This document shows positions 37,816-46,419 of a stretch of DNA of 64,000 bases, in pieces. Each line of letters begins with the position of its first letter. The first letter of the stretch is position 1. The stretch lies in the NCBI GenBank assembly GCA_902780785.1, contig CACZGS010000002.1, positions 1 to 64,000 on the forward strand, given 5' to 3'. The translations under genes and the position numbers were made by a program. The notes below the pieces were generated by a model that worked only from the letters and a program-made list of their open reading frames with translations, searched no databases and was not told the origin of the DNA. The DNA comes from Oscillospiraceae bacterium (GTDB lineage Bacteria; Bacillota; Clostridia; Saccharofermentanales; Saccharofermentanaceae).

Positions 37816-38371
37816 AGTCGTGGTTAACAAGAGGGAGAAAAAGCCCCTCGCAAGTGTTGTTTTTTCAGTTATTACAGTGATCCTCATCATTGCGGATCAG
37901 GTTATCAAGAGAGCTGTAGTGGCAAATGTGGAATTATATCAGCAGGTGGATGTGATCAAGGGATTCTTCTCGATCTATCACTGCCGTAATACGGGAAGCG
38001 CTTTCTCACTGTTTGCCGACAAGGCATGGGGAATCTATATGCTTACCGGTATTTCCGTTGTCCTCGGGATCGGCATCTTCATCCTTATGCTCTATGCGGC
38101 TTTATATGACATGAAGCTCTTATCTGTTGCATTCTGTCTTTTGTCTTCCGGCGCCATCGGAAATCTTGTAGACAGATTTGCTTACAGGTATGTTGTCGAC
38201 TTTTTGAGATTTGATTTCGGAAGCTATACGTTCCCGATATTTAACTTTGCAGATATCTGCGCCGTCATAGGAACTGCGCTCCTTATATGCATAATCCTCT
38301 TCGGTTCCAAGTATTTTGAAGAGTTCTGGAATCTGATCACAAAGAAGGGAAATAAAGCAAATGCCGGTTGA
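37808..38371 (+). CDS. lspA: lipoprotein signal peptidase II
   Basis: Cleaves signal peptides of lipoproteins; at least five lipoproteins are encoded in this window. 187 aa with four hydrophobic helices. The catalytic Asp pair is in GAIGNLVDRF and FPIFNFADICAVIG; HCRNTGSAFSL is the conserved loop. Start ATG 37808 is a guess: GTG 37802 is in frame and no clear ribosome site is seen, as translation is probably coupled to ymdB. It overlaps the next gene by 11 nt. Confidence 0.92.
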   Translation: MSEVVVNKREKKPLASVVFSVITVILIIADQVIKRAVVANVELYQQVDVIKGFFSIYHCRNTGSAFSLFADKAWGIYMLTGISVVLGIGIFILMLYAALYDMKLLSVAFCLLSSGAIGNLVDRFAYRYVVDFLRFDFGSYTFPIFNFADICAVIGTALLICIILFGSKYFEEFWNLITKKGNKANAG

Positions 38372-39275
38372 ATCCAAAACCTGTGAGAATGATGGCGTAA
38401 GACTCGACAGCTTCGTTACGGAAGCCTTTGATTCAACGTATTCCAGATCATTTTACAAGCGCCTTATTGATGACGGTAAGGTTCAGGTCAACGGCAAAGT
38501 GATCACTAAGGCAGGAACCAAGCTTTCTGCAGGTGATGTTATCGAAGCAGACATTCCTGAGCCTGCACCTGACGATTCCTTTATCGCACAGGACATTCCT
38601 CTTGATATCGTCTATGAGGATTCGGATCTTCTTGTAATCAATAAGCCCCAGGGAATGGTAGTCCATCCTGCGGCAGGACACAGCGAAGGTACGCTCGTTA
38701 ATGCGCTCCTTGCTTACTGCAAGGACGATCTGTCCGATATCAACGGCGTCGTAAGGCCCGGTATCGTTCACCGTATCGACAAGGACACATCAGGACTGAT
38801 GCTTGCCTGCAAGAACAACTTTACGCACCTTAAGCTCGCAGATATGCTCTCAAGGCACGAGATAGTAAGAGAATACAGGGCTTTGGTCTATGGCTTTGTC
38901 AAAGAGGACAAGGGCATGATCGACGCTCCAATCGGCCGTTCTTCCAATGACAGGCGCAAGATGGCGGTAAGCAAGGACGGTAAGCCGGCCGTAACTCATT
39001 TCGAAGTGCTCGAAAGGCTTGGCGAGATAACTGACCTCAAGCTCGTTCTTGAGACGGGAAGGACCCATCAGATCAGAGTTCATATGGCTTATATCGGACA
39101 TCCCGTAGTCGGTGATCCTGTCTATGCATCAAGAAGAAAGACATACGGACTTGAAGGCCAGGCACTGCACAGCCAGGCTATTACGTTTGTACATCCGAGG
39201 ACCGGTGAGACCATGCATTTTGAAGTCGATATCCCTGATTACTACAAGAAGGTGCTTAACAGCTTTAAGGGCTAA
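38361..39275 (+). CDS. RluD-type pseudouridine synthase with S4 domain
   Basis: 304 aa. N-terminal S4 domain (YSRSFYKRLIDDGKVQVNG), then the RluA/RluD catalytic domain with PGIVHRIDKDTSGLMLACK (the active Asp is in HRIDKDTSG) and LETGRTHQIRVHMAYIGHP. The order lspA-rluD is common in Firmicutes. A second RluA-type gene lies 3 kb upstream on the other strand; the two differ in their catalytic motif (MRLDRETSG there). Confidence 0.93.
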   Translation: MPVESKTCENDGVRLDSFVTEAFDSTYSRSFYKRLIDDGKVQVNGKVITKAGTKLSAGDVIEADIPEPAPDDSFIAQDIPLDIVYEDSDLLVINKPQGMVVHPAAGHSEGTLVNALLAYCKDDLSDINGVVRPGIVHRIDKDTSGLMLACKNNFTHLKLADMLSRHEIVREYRALVYGFVKEDKGMIDAPIGRSSNDRRKMAVSKDGKPAVTHFEVLERLGEITDLKLVLETGRTHQIRVHMAYIGHPVVGDPVYASRRKTYGLEGQALHSQAITFVHPRTGETMHFEVDIPDYYKKVLNSFKG

Positions 39276-39279
39276 CTTG

Positions 39280-39307
39280 TTGACGTAACATTTAATTAGC
39301 ATAATAA
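39280..39307 (+). promoter_or_regulatory. phoH operon promoter
   Basis: TTGACG (39280-39285), 16-bp spacer, TAATAA (39302-39307). ATAGGAG follows 8 nt before the TTG start. Confidence 0.5.
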
Positions 39308-39328
39308 TTCTTTTATAGGAGATCTCAT

Positions 39329-40267
39329 TTGGAAGAAAGAATCGAACAGCTTAGAAATTCAGCACAGACGGCCGGCGTTTACGCTTCAAGGATTGCCGAT
39401 TATTTTGATGTCTCGATAGAGCATGACGGCAAGGGATTCGTAATTGAAGGCGAGACAAAAGACGTTTTAACGGCAAAGGATGTATTCGTAGCTTTGGATA
39501 AGCTGTCATCGGATTCCGAGATCGACGAGACCGATATCTCATATCTTTTGAATATTGCAGGTGAGGGAAGGCTTGAGGAGTTCCTTAAGACTTCTGATGA
39601 AGTCTTCTACATGACGCCTTCCGGCAGAGCTATAAAGCCCAGAACATTGGGCCAGAGGCTCTATGTCGATTCATTGAAGAAATCAGAACTTGTTATCTGC
39701 TGCGGCCCCGCCGGAACGGGAAAGACGTTCTTAGGTGTAGCCATGGCAGTTAAGGCTTTAAAGAGCAGGGAAGTATCGAAGATCATCCTTACAAGACCTG
39801 CGATCGAAGCCGGCGAGCGCCTGGGATTCTTGCCCGGCGATATTGAGGAGAAGGTCAATCCTTACATGCGTCCTATCTATGACGCACTTTCCGCGCTTTT
39901 GGGACAGGAGATGTTTGAACGTTACTATGACAAGGGCGTTATCGAAGTATCTCCTCTGGCATTCATGAGAGGAAGAAATCTCGATGACTGCTTTGTCCTT
40001 CTTGATGAAGCACAGAATACAACACCCGAACAGATGAAGATGTTCTTAACCAGACTCGGTGTTAACTGCAGGGCTTGTGTTTGCGGCGATTTCACGCAGA
40101 TCGACCTGCCGAGGGGAATACCAAACGGACTTAAAGATGCCATTACGGTTTTGGACGGGGTAGAAGGGATCAGGATCGTAAGTCTCAATGATTCCGATAT
40201 TGTCAGAAACAGTCTTGTTGCCAGGATCGTAAGAGCTTATGAGAATGCTAAGCAAGGTGAATTATGA
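39329..40267 (+). CDS. phoH: PhoH-like ATPase
   Basis: 312 aa. P-loop GPAGTGKTFLGVAMA, then ILTRPAIEAGERLGFLPG and the Walker B region CFVLLDEAQNTTPEQMKMFL. These ATPases are genetically linked to YbeY and rRNA processing, and the ybeY-era fusion gene is two genes downstream. The start is TTG with AGGAG 8 nt upstream. It overlaps the next gene by 4 nt. Confidence 0.94.
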   Translation: MEERIEQLRNSAQTAGVYASRIADYFDVSIEHDGKGFVIEGETKDVLTAKDVFVALDKLSSDSEIDETDISYLLNIAGEGRLEEFLKTSDEVFYMTPSGRAIKPRTLGQRLYVDSLKKSELVICCGPAGTGKTFLGVAMAVKALKSREVSKIILTRPAIEAGERLGFLPGDIEEKVNPYMRPIYDALSALLGQEMFERYYDKGVIEVSPLAFMRGRNLDDCFVLLDEAQNTTPEQMKMFLTRLGVNCRACVCGDFTQIDLPRGIPNGLKDAITVLDGVEGIRIVSLNDSDIVRNSLVARIVRAYENAKQGEL

Positions 40268-42333
40268 GCAATACTAAACATTCAAAACTGAAGTTCCATG
40301 AGGTCCTTTCTTTAGTGCTCGCAGCACTGACCGTTATCTTCCTTGTTTTCTACGGATCACTTCCGGTCAGCTACGATTATGAGGTCGGCTCTATAGCAGG
40401 CCAGGACATCTATGCGACAAGATCATTTCAGGATTCATTTGAGACACAGAGAAGAGCCATCATCGCGAAGAATACCGTAGAGGATATCTTCGTAAGATCC
40501 GAGAAGCAGTCCAAGGAATATGTCGATGACGTCGATGAATTCTTTGATCTTGCAAACCAGATAAGAAAGAGCTCACAGTCAGCCGATCTCCAGGCTCCGC
40601 TGTCTCCTTCATCAGCTGCATACCAGCTGTCTGTAAATGTTGAGCAGACGCTGAAAAAGAATATCGAACCCGAGAGCGTCGTAGTATTCTTCGAGATGAG
40701 TAACTCGACGTTTATTTACATAAGAGAGAAGACGACAGCTATCGCTGAACTCGTTATGCTCGGTGACGTAAACGATGCAATGCTTCCTACGAAGATCACG
40801 GAACAGATAAACAGCTTCTGTGAGTCCAATCCTTCATATTCAAAGTTCGCAGATTCAATGTTCGCGGTGCTTATCACGATCCTCGAGCCCAATACCGTTT
40901 ACGACGAGAAGGCGACAGAAGATGCTGCTAACAATGCTTATATCGCAGTGTTGAATGAGCCGGTTATCGTTGATAAGGGTACAAAGTTAGCTGAAGCCGG
41001 CTCCATCATCGACGAGCATGTTTACAGCAATCTTGTTGAGCTCGATCTTATCAGAGACCAGTCCTTCAACTTAGTCATTTTCGCGAGAGTCGCGATATAC
41101 GTATTGATCATAGCAGGTGCTGTTGCTGTCTATCTCAATGTCGAGCGCAAGAAGCTTAAGATCGAGACTCCCGTATTCTATCTGATGATCATCACCTCGC
41201 TTATCACGATAGGCACATCCGTATATCTTTCAACTATCTCGACGCTTCTTTGTATCGTCATATTCTTTGCTGCTGTATGCTCAACATATCTGGGCACGCA
41301 GAACGGCATTATCCTGTCGGTCATGAATCTTCTTTTTGTCTGGCCGATGTACTCATTTGATCCGGAATTATTCTTTATCAATCTCGTCGGAATCGTATTG
41401 TGTTCTGTTTTCGCGGGCAGAACGGATAAGATCATCAACAATGCTGCGCTTATCTTCTTCCCGACGATCGCCACTATTGCCACGAGTGTAGCTTATAACT
41501 TCCTTATCGGTAACACGAGAGGCGAATACCTGAATTCCGTTATCTTCACGTTCGTAAGTACGATCGCTTCACTCGTTGCCGCTATCGGTCTCTCACCGAT
41601 CTTCGAACTCGTATGTAATGCGGCTTCACCTGTTAAGCTCATCGCGTTAAGCCAGCCGGGACAGCACTTGATGAAGCGTCTGTTCCTTGAGGCTTCCGGT
41701 ACGCACCAGCATTCGATGATGGTCGCAAATCTCGCAGACTCCGCTGCTGAAGCTATCGGCGCCGATTCGCTCCTCTGCAAGGTTGCAGCTTACTATCACG
41801 ATATCGGCAAGCTCGAGAATCCCGAGTATTTCACCGAGAACCAGCACGGCGGCGTTAACCCTCATGACAACCTTACGATCATGGAGAGCGTTGCCATTAT
41901 CACAAAGCATCCAGAAGATGGTGTTAAGCTCGCGAAAAAGGAAAGACTTCCCAATGCGATCATCAAGATCATCGATGAGCACCACGGCACGACGTATCCT
42001 TCATATTTCTACCGTAAGGCAGTCGAGGATGCCAAGAACAAAGGCCTGGAAGCTCCTGATGTAGCTAATTTCAGATACAGAGGACATATACCTTCATCAA
42101 GAGAATCGGCTATCGTCATGCTCGCAGATACATGTGAAGCAGCCGTAAGATCAATGAAGACTTCTGATGTTGCAGGCGCTGAGCAGCTCATCAGAGTCCT
42201 TATCAAGGATAAGATCGACCAGGATCAGCTCATTAATTCCGGCCTGTCTTTTGACGATGTCGAGAAGATCATAATCGCCTTTAAGCAGGTATATGCCGGC
42301 GTCTTCCACGAAAGGATCAAGTACCCTGAATGA
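40264..42333 (+). CDS. pgpH: 7TM-HD phosphohydrolase, PgpH/YqfF family
   Basis: 689 aa. A first helix (about 13-32), a large extracytoplasmic domain (about 35-270), a block of about seven helices (about 275-470), and a cytosolic HD domain with THQHSMMVANLA, AYYHDIGK and IDEHHGTTYPSYFY. The family hydrolyses cyclic di-AMP. It lies in the classic place between phoH and ybeY. The ends overlap both neighbours by 4 nt. Confidence 0.93.
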   Translation: MSNTKHSKLKFHEVLSLVLAALTVIFLVFYGSLPVSYDYEVGSIAGQDIYATRSFQDSFETQRRAIIAKNTVEDIFVRSEKQSKEYVDDVDEFFDLANQIRKSSQSADLQAPLSPSSAAYQLSVNVEQTLKKNIEPESVVVFFEMSNSTFIYIREKTTAIAELVMLGDVNDAMLPTKITEQINSFCESNPSYSKFADSMFAVLITILEPNTVYDEKATEDAANNAYIAVLNEPVIVDKGTKLAEAGSIIDEHVYSNLVELDLIRDQSFNLVIFARVAIYVLIIAGAVAVYLNVERKKLKIETPVFYLMIITSLITIGTSVYLSTISTLLCIVIFFAAVCSTYLGTQNGIILSVMNLLFVWPMYSFDPELFFINLVGIVLCSVFAGRTDKIINNAALIFFPTIATIATSVAYNFLIGNTRGEYLNSVIFTFVSTIASLVAAIGLSPIFELVCNAASPVKLIALSQPGQHLMKRLFLEASGTHQHSMMVANLADSAAEAIGADSLLCKVAAYYHDIGKLENPEYFTENQHGGVNPHDNLTIMESVAIITKHPEDGVKLAKKERLPNAIIKIIDEHHGTTYPSYFYRKAVEDAKNKGLEAPDVANFRYRGHIPSSRESAIVMLADTCEAAVRSMKTSDVAGAEQLIRVLIKDKIDQDQLINSGLSFDDVEKIIIAFKQVYAGVFHERIKYPE

Positions 42334-43868
42334 GAATAGATATAGTAAACAACGCAGACGGTTTTTCTGAAGAAAAGCTCAACGGGCTTGATGAATACAT
42401 CGTTAAGCTCAGTGAAGCTGTCTTGGACGGCGATTTCAGTTCGCCCCGGGTAACAAGGACATTAAGAGATGCTTATGCGACATTGACCTTCGTTACGCCT
42501 GAAGAGATCAAAGAGATCAATAAAGAGCAGAGAGATATCGACAAGGAGACTGACTGCCTTTCTTTTCCCATGCTGGAATTAAGAGAAGGCGAGTTCGTTG
42601 AGATCCCCGACAGCGGCGACTTCGAGACTGATGAAGACGGTAATCAGGTACTTTGCTACGGTGATATCCTTATCAATCCCACGGCTTGTGAAGCACAGGC
42701 TGAGAGCTACGGTCATTCATTTGAGCGCGAAGCGATGTTCCTTATCGCTCATTCGCTCCTGCATCTTTTAGGCTACGACCACATCGATCCCACTGATGAG
42801 AAGATCATGATCGACAAGCAGAAGAGACTGATGAGAGACATCGGTCTTGCTTTCGATGACGAGATCGAGGACATCTATGAGATGGATAACCACAAAGATC
42901 TTATCCGGTCTGAAGGCCTGATCCCTGCAGGATCACCTTGTAAGCACTGCGGTACGGTAGCTCTTTTGGGCCGTCCGAATGTTGGCAAATCAACGCTTTT
43001 GAACTACATCACGGGCATGAAGATCGCCATCGTATCCCATAAGCCGCAGACTACAAGAACCAATATCAAGACCATCTATAATACTGAAGATACACAGATC
43101 ATCTTTACCGATACTCCGGGTATCCATAAGCCCACGTCCAAGATGGGTGAGTTCATGGTCGACAGATCCTATAAGGCTGCTTTAGGCGCTGACTGCGTAG
43201 TTCTTATTGCTGACGGAAGATTCCCTGAACCCGGTGCGGTTGAGAAGAAGCTTATGGACCTTCTGAGAGAAGAGAACAAGAAGGTAATCCTTGCTATCAA
43301 CAAGTACGATGAGGCAGGACAGGAAAAGCTTTTGCCGCTTACGCAGAAGTATTCCGGGCTTTATAACTTTGAAGACATCGTTCCCATCAGTGCGAAGACG
43401 GGAAAGAATGTAGAGCTTCTCTTATCGATCATCACGAAGATGCTTCCTGAAGGTCCCAGGCTCTATGACAGCGAATATATGACGGATCAGACTGAGCGCG
43501 TTATCGCAGCTGAGCTCATCCGTGAACAGGTCCTTCACTATACCGATCAGGAGATCCCTCACGGTACGGCTGTTATCATCAATGAATTCAAGGAAAAGAA
43601 TGATGACGGCGAGATCACTTCAGGCGACGACAGAACAATGGCAGTCATCAAGGCTGATATCATCTGCAACAGGGATTCCCATAAAGCGATCATCATCGGC
43701 AAAGACGGTCAGATGATCAAGCGCATCGGTACTGCTGCAAGAAGAAATATCGAGAAGATGACAGGCTGCAAAGTCTACCTCGATCTCTATGTTAAGGTAA
43801 GGAACGACTGGCAGAACAACGATGCAATGCTCGGTTCCACGGGCTTAAGCAAAGATATCGACGAATAA
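42330..43868 (+). CDS. YbeY endoribonuclease - Era GTPase fusion
   Basis: 512 aa carrying two proteins that are usually separate. Residues about 1-165 are YbeY: the zinc motif reads HSLLHLLGYDH, with His 141, 145 and 151. A short linker with a CxxC (SPCKHCG) leads to Era at about 205-512: G1 GRPNVGKST (about 214-222), G3 DTPG, G4 NKYD, and a KH domain with IIGKDGQMIKRIG. Both act in 16S rRNA 3'-end maturation and 30S assembly. dgkA and cdd, which often separate the two genes, are missing. Both halves look complete. Confidence 0.92.
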   Translation: MRIDIVNNADGFSEEKLNGLDEYIVKLSEAVLDGDFSSPRVTRTLRDAYATLTFVTPEEIKEINKEQRDIDKETDCLSFPMLELREGEFVEIPDSGDFETDEDGNQVLCYGDILINPTACEAQAESYGHSFEREAMFLIAHSLLHLLGYDHIDPTDEKIMIDKQKRLMRDIGLAFDDEIEDIYEMDNHKDLIRSEGLIPAGSPCKHCGTVALLGRPNVGKSTLLNYITGMKIAIVSHKPQTTRTNIKTIYNTEDTQIIFTDTPGIHKPTSKMGEFMVDRSYKAALGADCVVLIADGRFPEPGAVEKKLMDLLREENKKVILAINKYDEAGQEKLLPLTQKYSGLYNFEDIVPISAKTGKNVELLLSIITKMLPEGPRLYDSEYMTDQTERVIAAELIREQVLHYTDQEIPHGTAVIINEFKEKNDDGEITSGDDRTMAVIKADIICNRDSHKAIIIGKDGQMIKRIGTAARRNIEKMTGCKVYLDLYVKVRNDWQNNDAMLGSTGLSKDIDE

Positions 43869-44590
43869 TGGATCCTTTTAACTGCAGAGGATTGATAATC
43901 CGTTCCAGCGAATATAAGGAAAAGGACAGGCTTTTGTCTGTGCTTACTGCAGACAGGGGACTTATTACGATCTGCGCAAAGGGCGTTGCAAAACCGGGAA
44001 GCTCACTGGGGTGCTTCTCGATGCCTTATATGCTCTGTGATTTTGTTGTTACGATATCTCACGGTTATTATTATCTCAAGGATGCATCGATAGTAGAGAG
44101 CAATTCCAAGATAATGGAGAGCCTTGAGCAGATGACCGTGGCAGCCCACATTTCCTCATGCCTCATGGACTGTACTCTCCAGAGCGAGAATTCTAAGGAA
44201 GCTTATGAGCTCGCTGTTTATGCTTACTACATGCTCGCGAATAACAAGGGCAAGTATCTTCTGATCTATTCGGCGTTTAACTGGAGACTTCTTACGATAG
44301 CCGGTTTTACCGTTACTTACGATCTTGAAGATACTATCGGCAGATCCAAGTTCATGATTAACATCACGGGCGGCGACGGTACTGACGGCAATAACAGGGC
44401 ATTTAACAGGATGCTTGATGAACCTTCTGTCAGGGCTTTGAACTATTTCGCAACGTGCGATCTCAAGAAGTTGTTTACAGCGACTGCTGATAAAAAGACC
44501 GAACAGGAATTAAAGGATTTCACTACGGATTATCTTTCGATGCATTTCGAAAAGACTTATGACTCGTTATCGGTATTAAACAACCTGTGA
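43868..44590 (+). CDS. recO: DNA repair protein RecO
   Basis: Loads RecA on SSB-coated DNA with RecR. 240 aa. The N-terminal OB fold has GLIIRSSEYKEKDRLLSVL and GLITICAKGVAKPGS. The C-terminal helical part lacks the four-cysteine zinc site found in many RecO proteins. The order era-recO is conserved. It overlaps the fusion gene by one base (TAATG) and the next gene by 4 nt. Confidence 0.9.
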   Translation: MDPFNCRGLIIRSSEYKEKDRLLSVLTADRGLITICAKGVAKPGSSLGCFSMPYMLCDFVVTISHGYYYLKDASIVESNSKIMESLEQMTVAAHISSCLMDCTLQSENSKEAYELAVYAYYMLANNKGKYLLIYSAFNWRLLTIAGFTVTYDLEDTIGRSKFMINITGGDGTDGNNRAFNRMLDEPSVRALNYFATCDLKKLFTATADKKTEQELKDFTTDYLSMHFEKTYDSLSVLNNL

Positions 44591-45135
44591 TCATGGACAT
44601 CAGTTATTACTATCACATCTTAGGGAACGGAATAGTTTTCGCAAAAGGCAGCAGGGAAGGCAACCGCTGGAAGTTCGGCGAACAGAAAAGGCTTAATGCT
44701 GAGATGTCTTTGTGGAAAGGAATGATAAGGCATATTGAGGCTGAAGTCAGAGGCGAAGACAATGCGCAAGAGTTTTTCGAAGAGCTCAAAGAGGTCACGT
44801 TTAAATTCAGAATGCCGTATTACCTGAAGATCTTTAATATGAGGGAACAGCTAATGATCGCTTATCCTTCAGCAGAATGCAATAAGGAAGATATAGGCTT
44901 TATAAATGCTTTCCTTTTGAGGCTTTTAGATGACTTAACGCTTGCTGTTAATGATAAAGGTGGAAAGGATCAGGCATACAGGATCTTAAATGTTATGCAT
45001 AATATTCCGCGGGTATTCTATGGTAAAGACCTTCTTGGCGGTTCAGGACCGGTAACGGTAAAAGACGCTGTCGATTTTGCGCGTCTCAGCATGACTCCTG
45101 AGATGAAAGAAAAGTATATCGACTTTACATTTTAA
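44587..45135 (+). CDS. unknown conserved-context protein after recO
   Basis: 182 aa, not recognised. No signal peptide or membrane helix; mixed alpha/beta with a basic, Trp-containing N-terminus (SREGNRWKFGEQKR) and helical remainder. It starts with GTG (or ATG 44593) overlapping the recO stop, so it belongs to the phoH-recO operon by translation coupling. An operon tie to ribosome assembly or recombination is all that can be said. Confidence 0.5.
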   Translation: MIMDISYYYHILGNGIVFAKGSREGNRWKFGEQKRLNAEMSLWKGMIRHIEAEVRGEDNAQEFFEELKEVTFKFRMPYYLKIFNMREQLMIAYPSAECNKEDIGFINAFLLRLLDDLTLAVNDKGGKDQAYRILNVMHNIPRVFYGKDLLGGSGPVTVKDAVDFARLSMTPEMKEKYIDFTF

Positions 45136-45211
45136 AGGGATATATGACACAGAGTCTTATCTAAGTAATTTATAATCAAACTATTCTGAGGATATAGAAA
45201 GGAATAGTACC

Positions 45212-46417
45212 ATGAATATCATGACTACACCTGCGCACCGTATAGGCGAATCCCTTGTAAGAGTAGTTGATAAGAACGGCAATCCCGTTGCTGATAAAGA
45301 GCTGGTATTAAATCAGAGATCACATCAGTTCCTATTCGGTTCAGGTGCTTTTGATTTCCTTGAATATGAAGGCAAGAAGGGTGATCCGGAAAGACTTGAG
45401 AAATGGCTTGCTTTGTTCGATTACGGAACACTTCCTTTTTACTGGGGTACCTACGAGCCTGAAGAGGGCAATATTCTGTATGACAGCCGTATGGATGCCG
45501 CGAAGATCCTGCGTTCAAACAACGTAACCATAAAGGGCCATCCGCTTTGCTGGCATACTGTATGTGCTGACTGGCTCATGAAATATTCCGATGAAGTCAT
45601 AATGGATAAGCAGCTTGCTAGGATCAACCGCGAAGTAACAGCATTTAAGGGCGTTATCGATATCTGGGACGTCATCAATGAAGTTGTCATCATGCCTGTA
45701 TTCGATAAGTACGATAATGCGGTCACGAGACTCTGCAAGAAATACGGCCAGGTGGAACTCGTAAAAGAAGTTTTCGCTGCCGCCAAAGCCGCAAATCCTG
45801 AAGGAACATTCCTTATCAACGATTTCAATACATCTCCCAAGTACGAAGAACTGATCGAGCAGTGCGTCGACGCAGGTGTTGAGATCTCTGCTATCGGCAT
45901 CCAGTCACACCAGCACCAGGGATACTGGGGAACGGAAAAGCTCTACGACGTCCTTAAGAGATTCTCAAGATTCGGACTCCCGATCCACTTCACTGAGAAT
46001 ACTCTGGTATCCGGTTCACTTATTCCTGAATATATCGAAGACCTTAACGACTGGCAGGTCAAGGAATGGCCGACAACTGTCGCAGGTGAGGAGAGACAGG
46101 AAAAAGAATGGGAAGAGATGTACAGGATCCTTTTCGCTGACCCTAATATCAAGGCGATTACAGGCTGGGACTTCGCTGACGGTGCTTGGCTCAATGCTCC
46201 GAGCGGCCTTGTTACGGTAGATAACAGGGAAAAGCCTGCATATAAGAAACTCTTAAGCCTTGTTAAGGGTGAATGGTGGACAAAAGACCAGGTTATCCGC
46301 ACTAACAGCGACGGTGTCGTAAGCATTAAGGGTACCAAGGGTACTTATGAGATCACAGGCGCTGAGGGTATTATCACGATCGGTGACGAGCCTTCGAATG
46401 TAACGGTAGTTATCTGA
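45212..46417 (+). CDS. intracellular GH10 family glycoside hydrolase (xylanase type)
   Basis: 401 aa. A short N-terminal beta domain (RVVDKNGNPVADKELVLNQ, then HQFLFGSG) precedes the GH10 barrel: KGHPLCWHT, the acid/base Glu in WDVINEV and the nucleophile Glu in IHFTENTLVSG. In most xylanases the latter reads ITELD, so this is a divergent GH10. There is no signal peptide, so it should act on short xylo-oligosaccharides inside the cell. The ribosome site is AGAAAGGA. No transporter or other sugar gene is adjacent. Confidence 0.9.
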   Translation: MNIMTTPAHRIGESLVRVVDKNGNPVADKELVLNQRSHQFLFGSGAFDFLEYEGKKGDPERLEKWLALFDYGTLPFYWGTYEPEEGNILYDSRMDAAKILRSNNVTIKGHPLCWHTVCADWLMKYSDEVIMDKQLARINREVTAFKGVIDIWDVINEVVIMPVFDKYDNAVTRLCKKYGQVELVKEVFAAAKAANPEGTFLINDFNTSPKYEELIEQCVDAGVEISAIGIQSHQHQGYWGTEKLYDVLKRFSRFGLPIHFTENTLVSGSLIPEYIEDLNDWQVKEWPTTVAGEERQEKEWEEMYRILFADPNIKAITGWDFADGAWLNAPSGLVTVDNREKPAYKKLLSLVKGEWWTKDQVIRTNSDGVVSIKGTKGTYEITGAEGIITIGDEPSNVTVVI

Positions 46418-46419
46418 GA

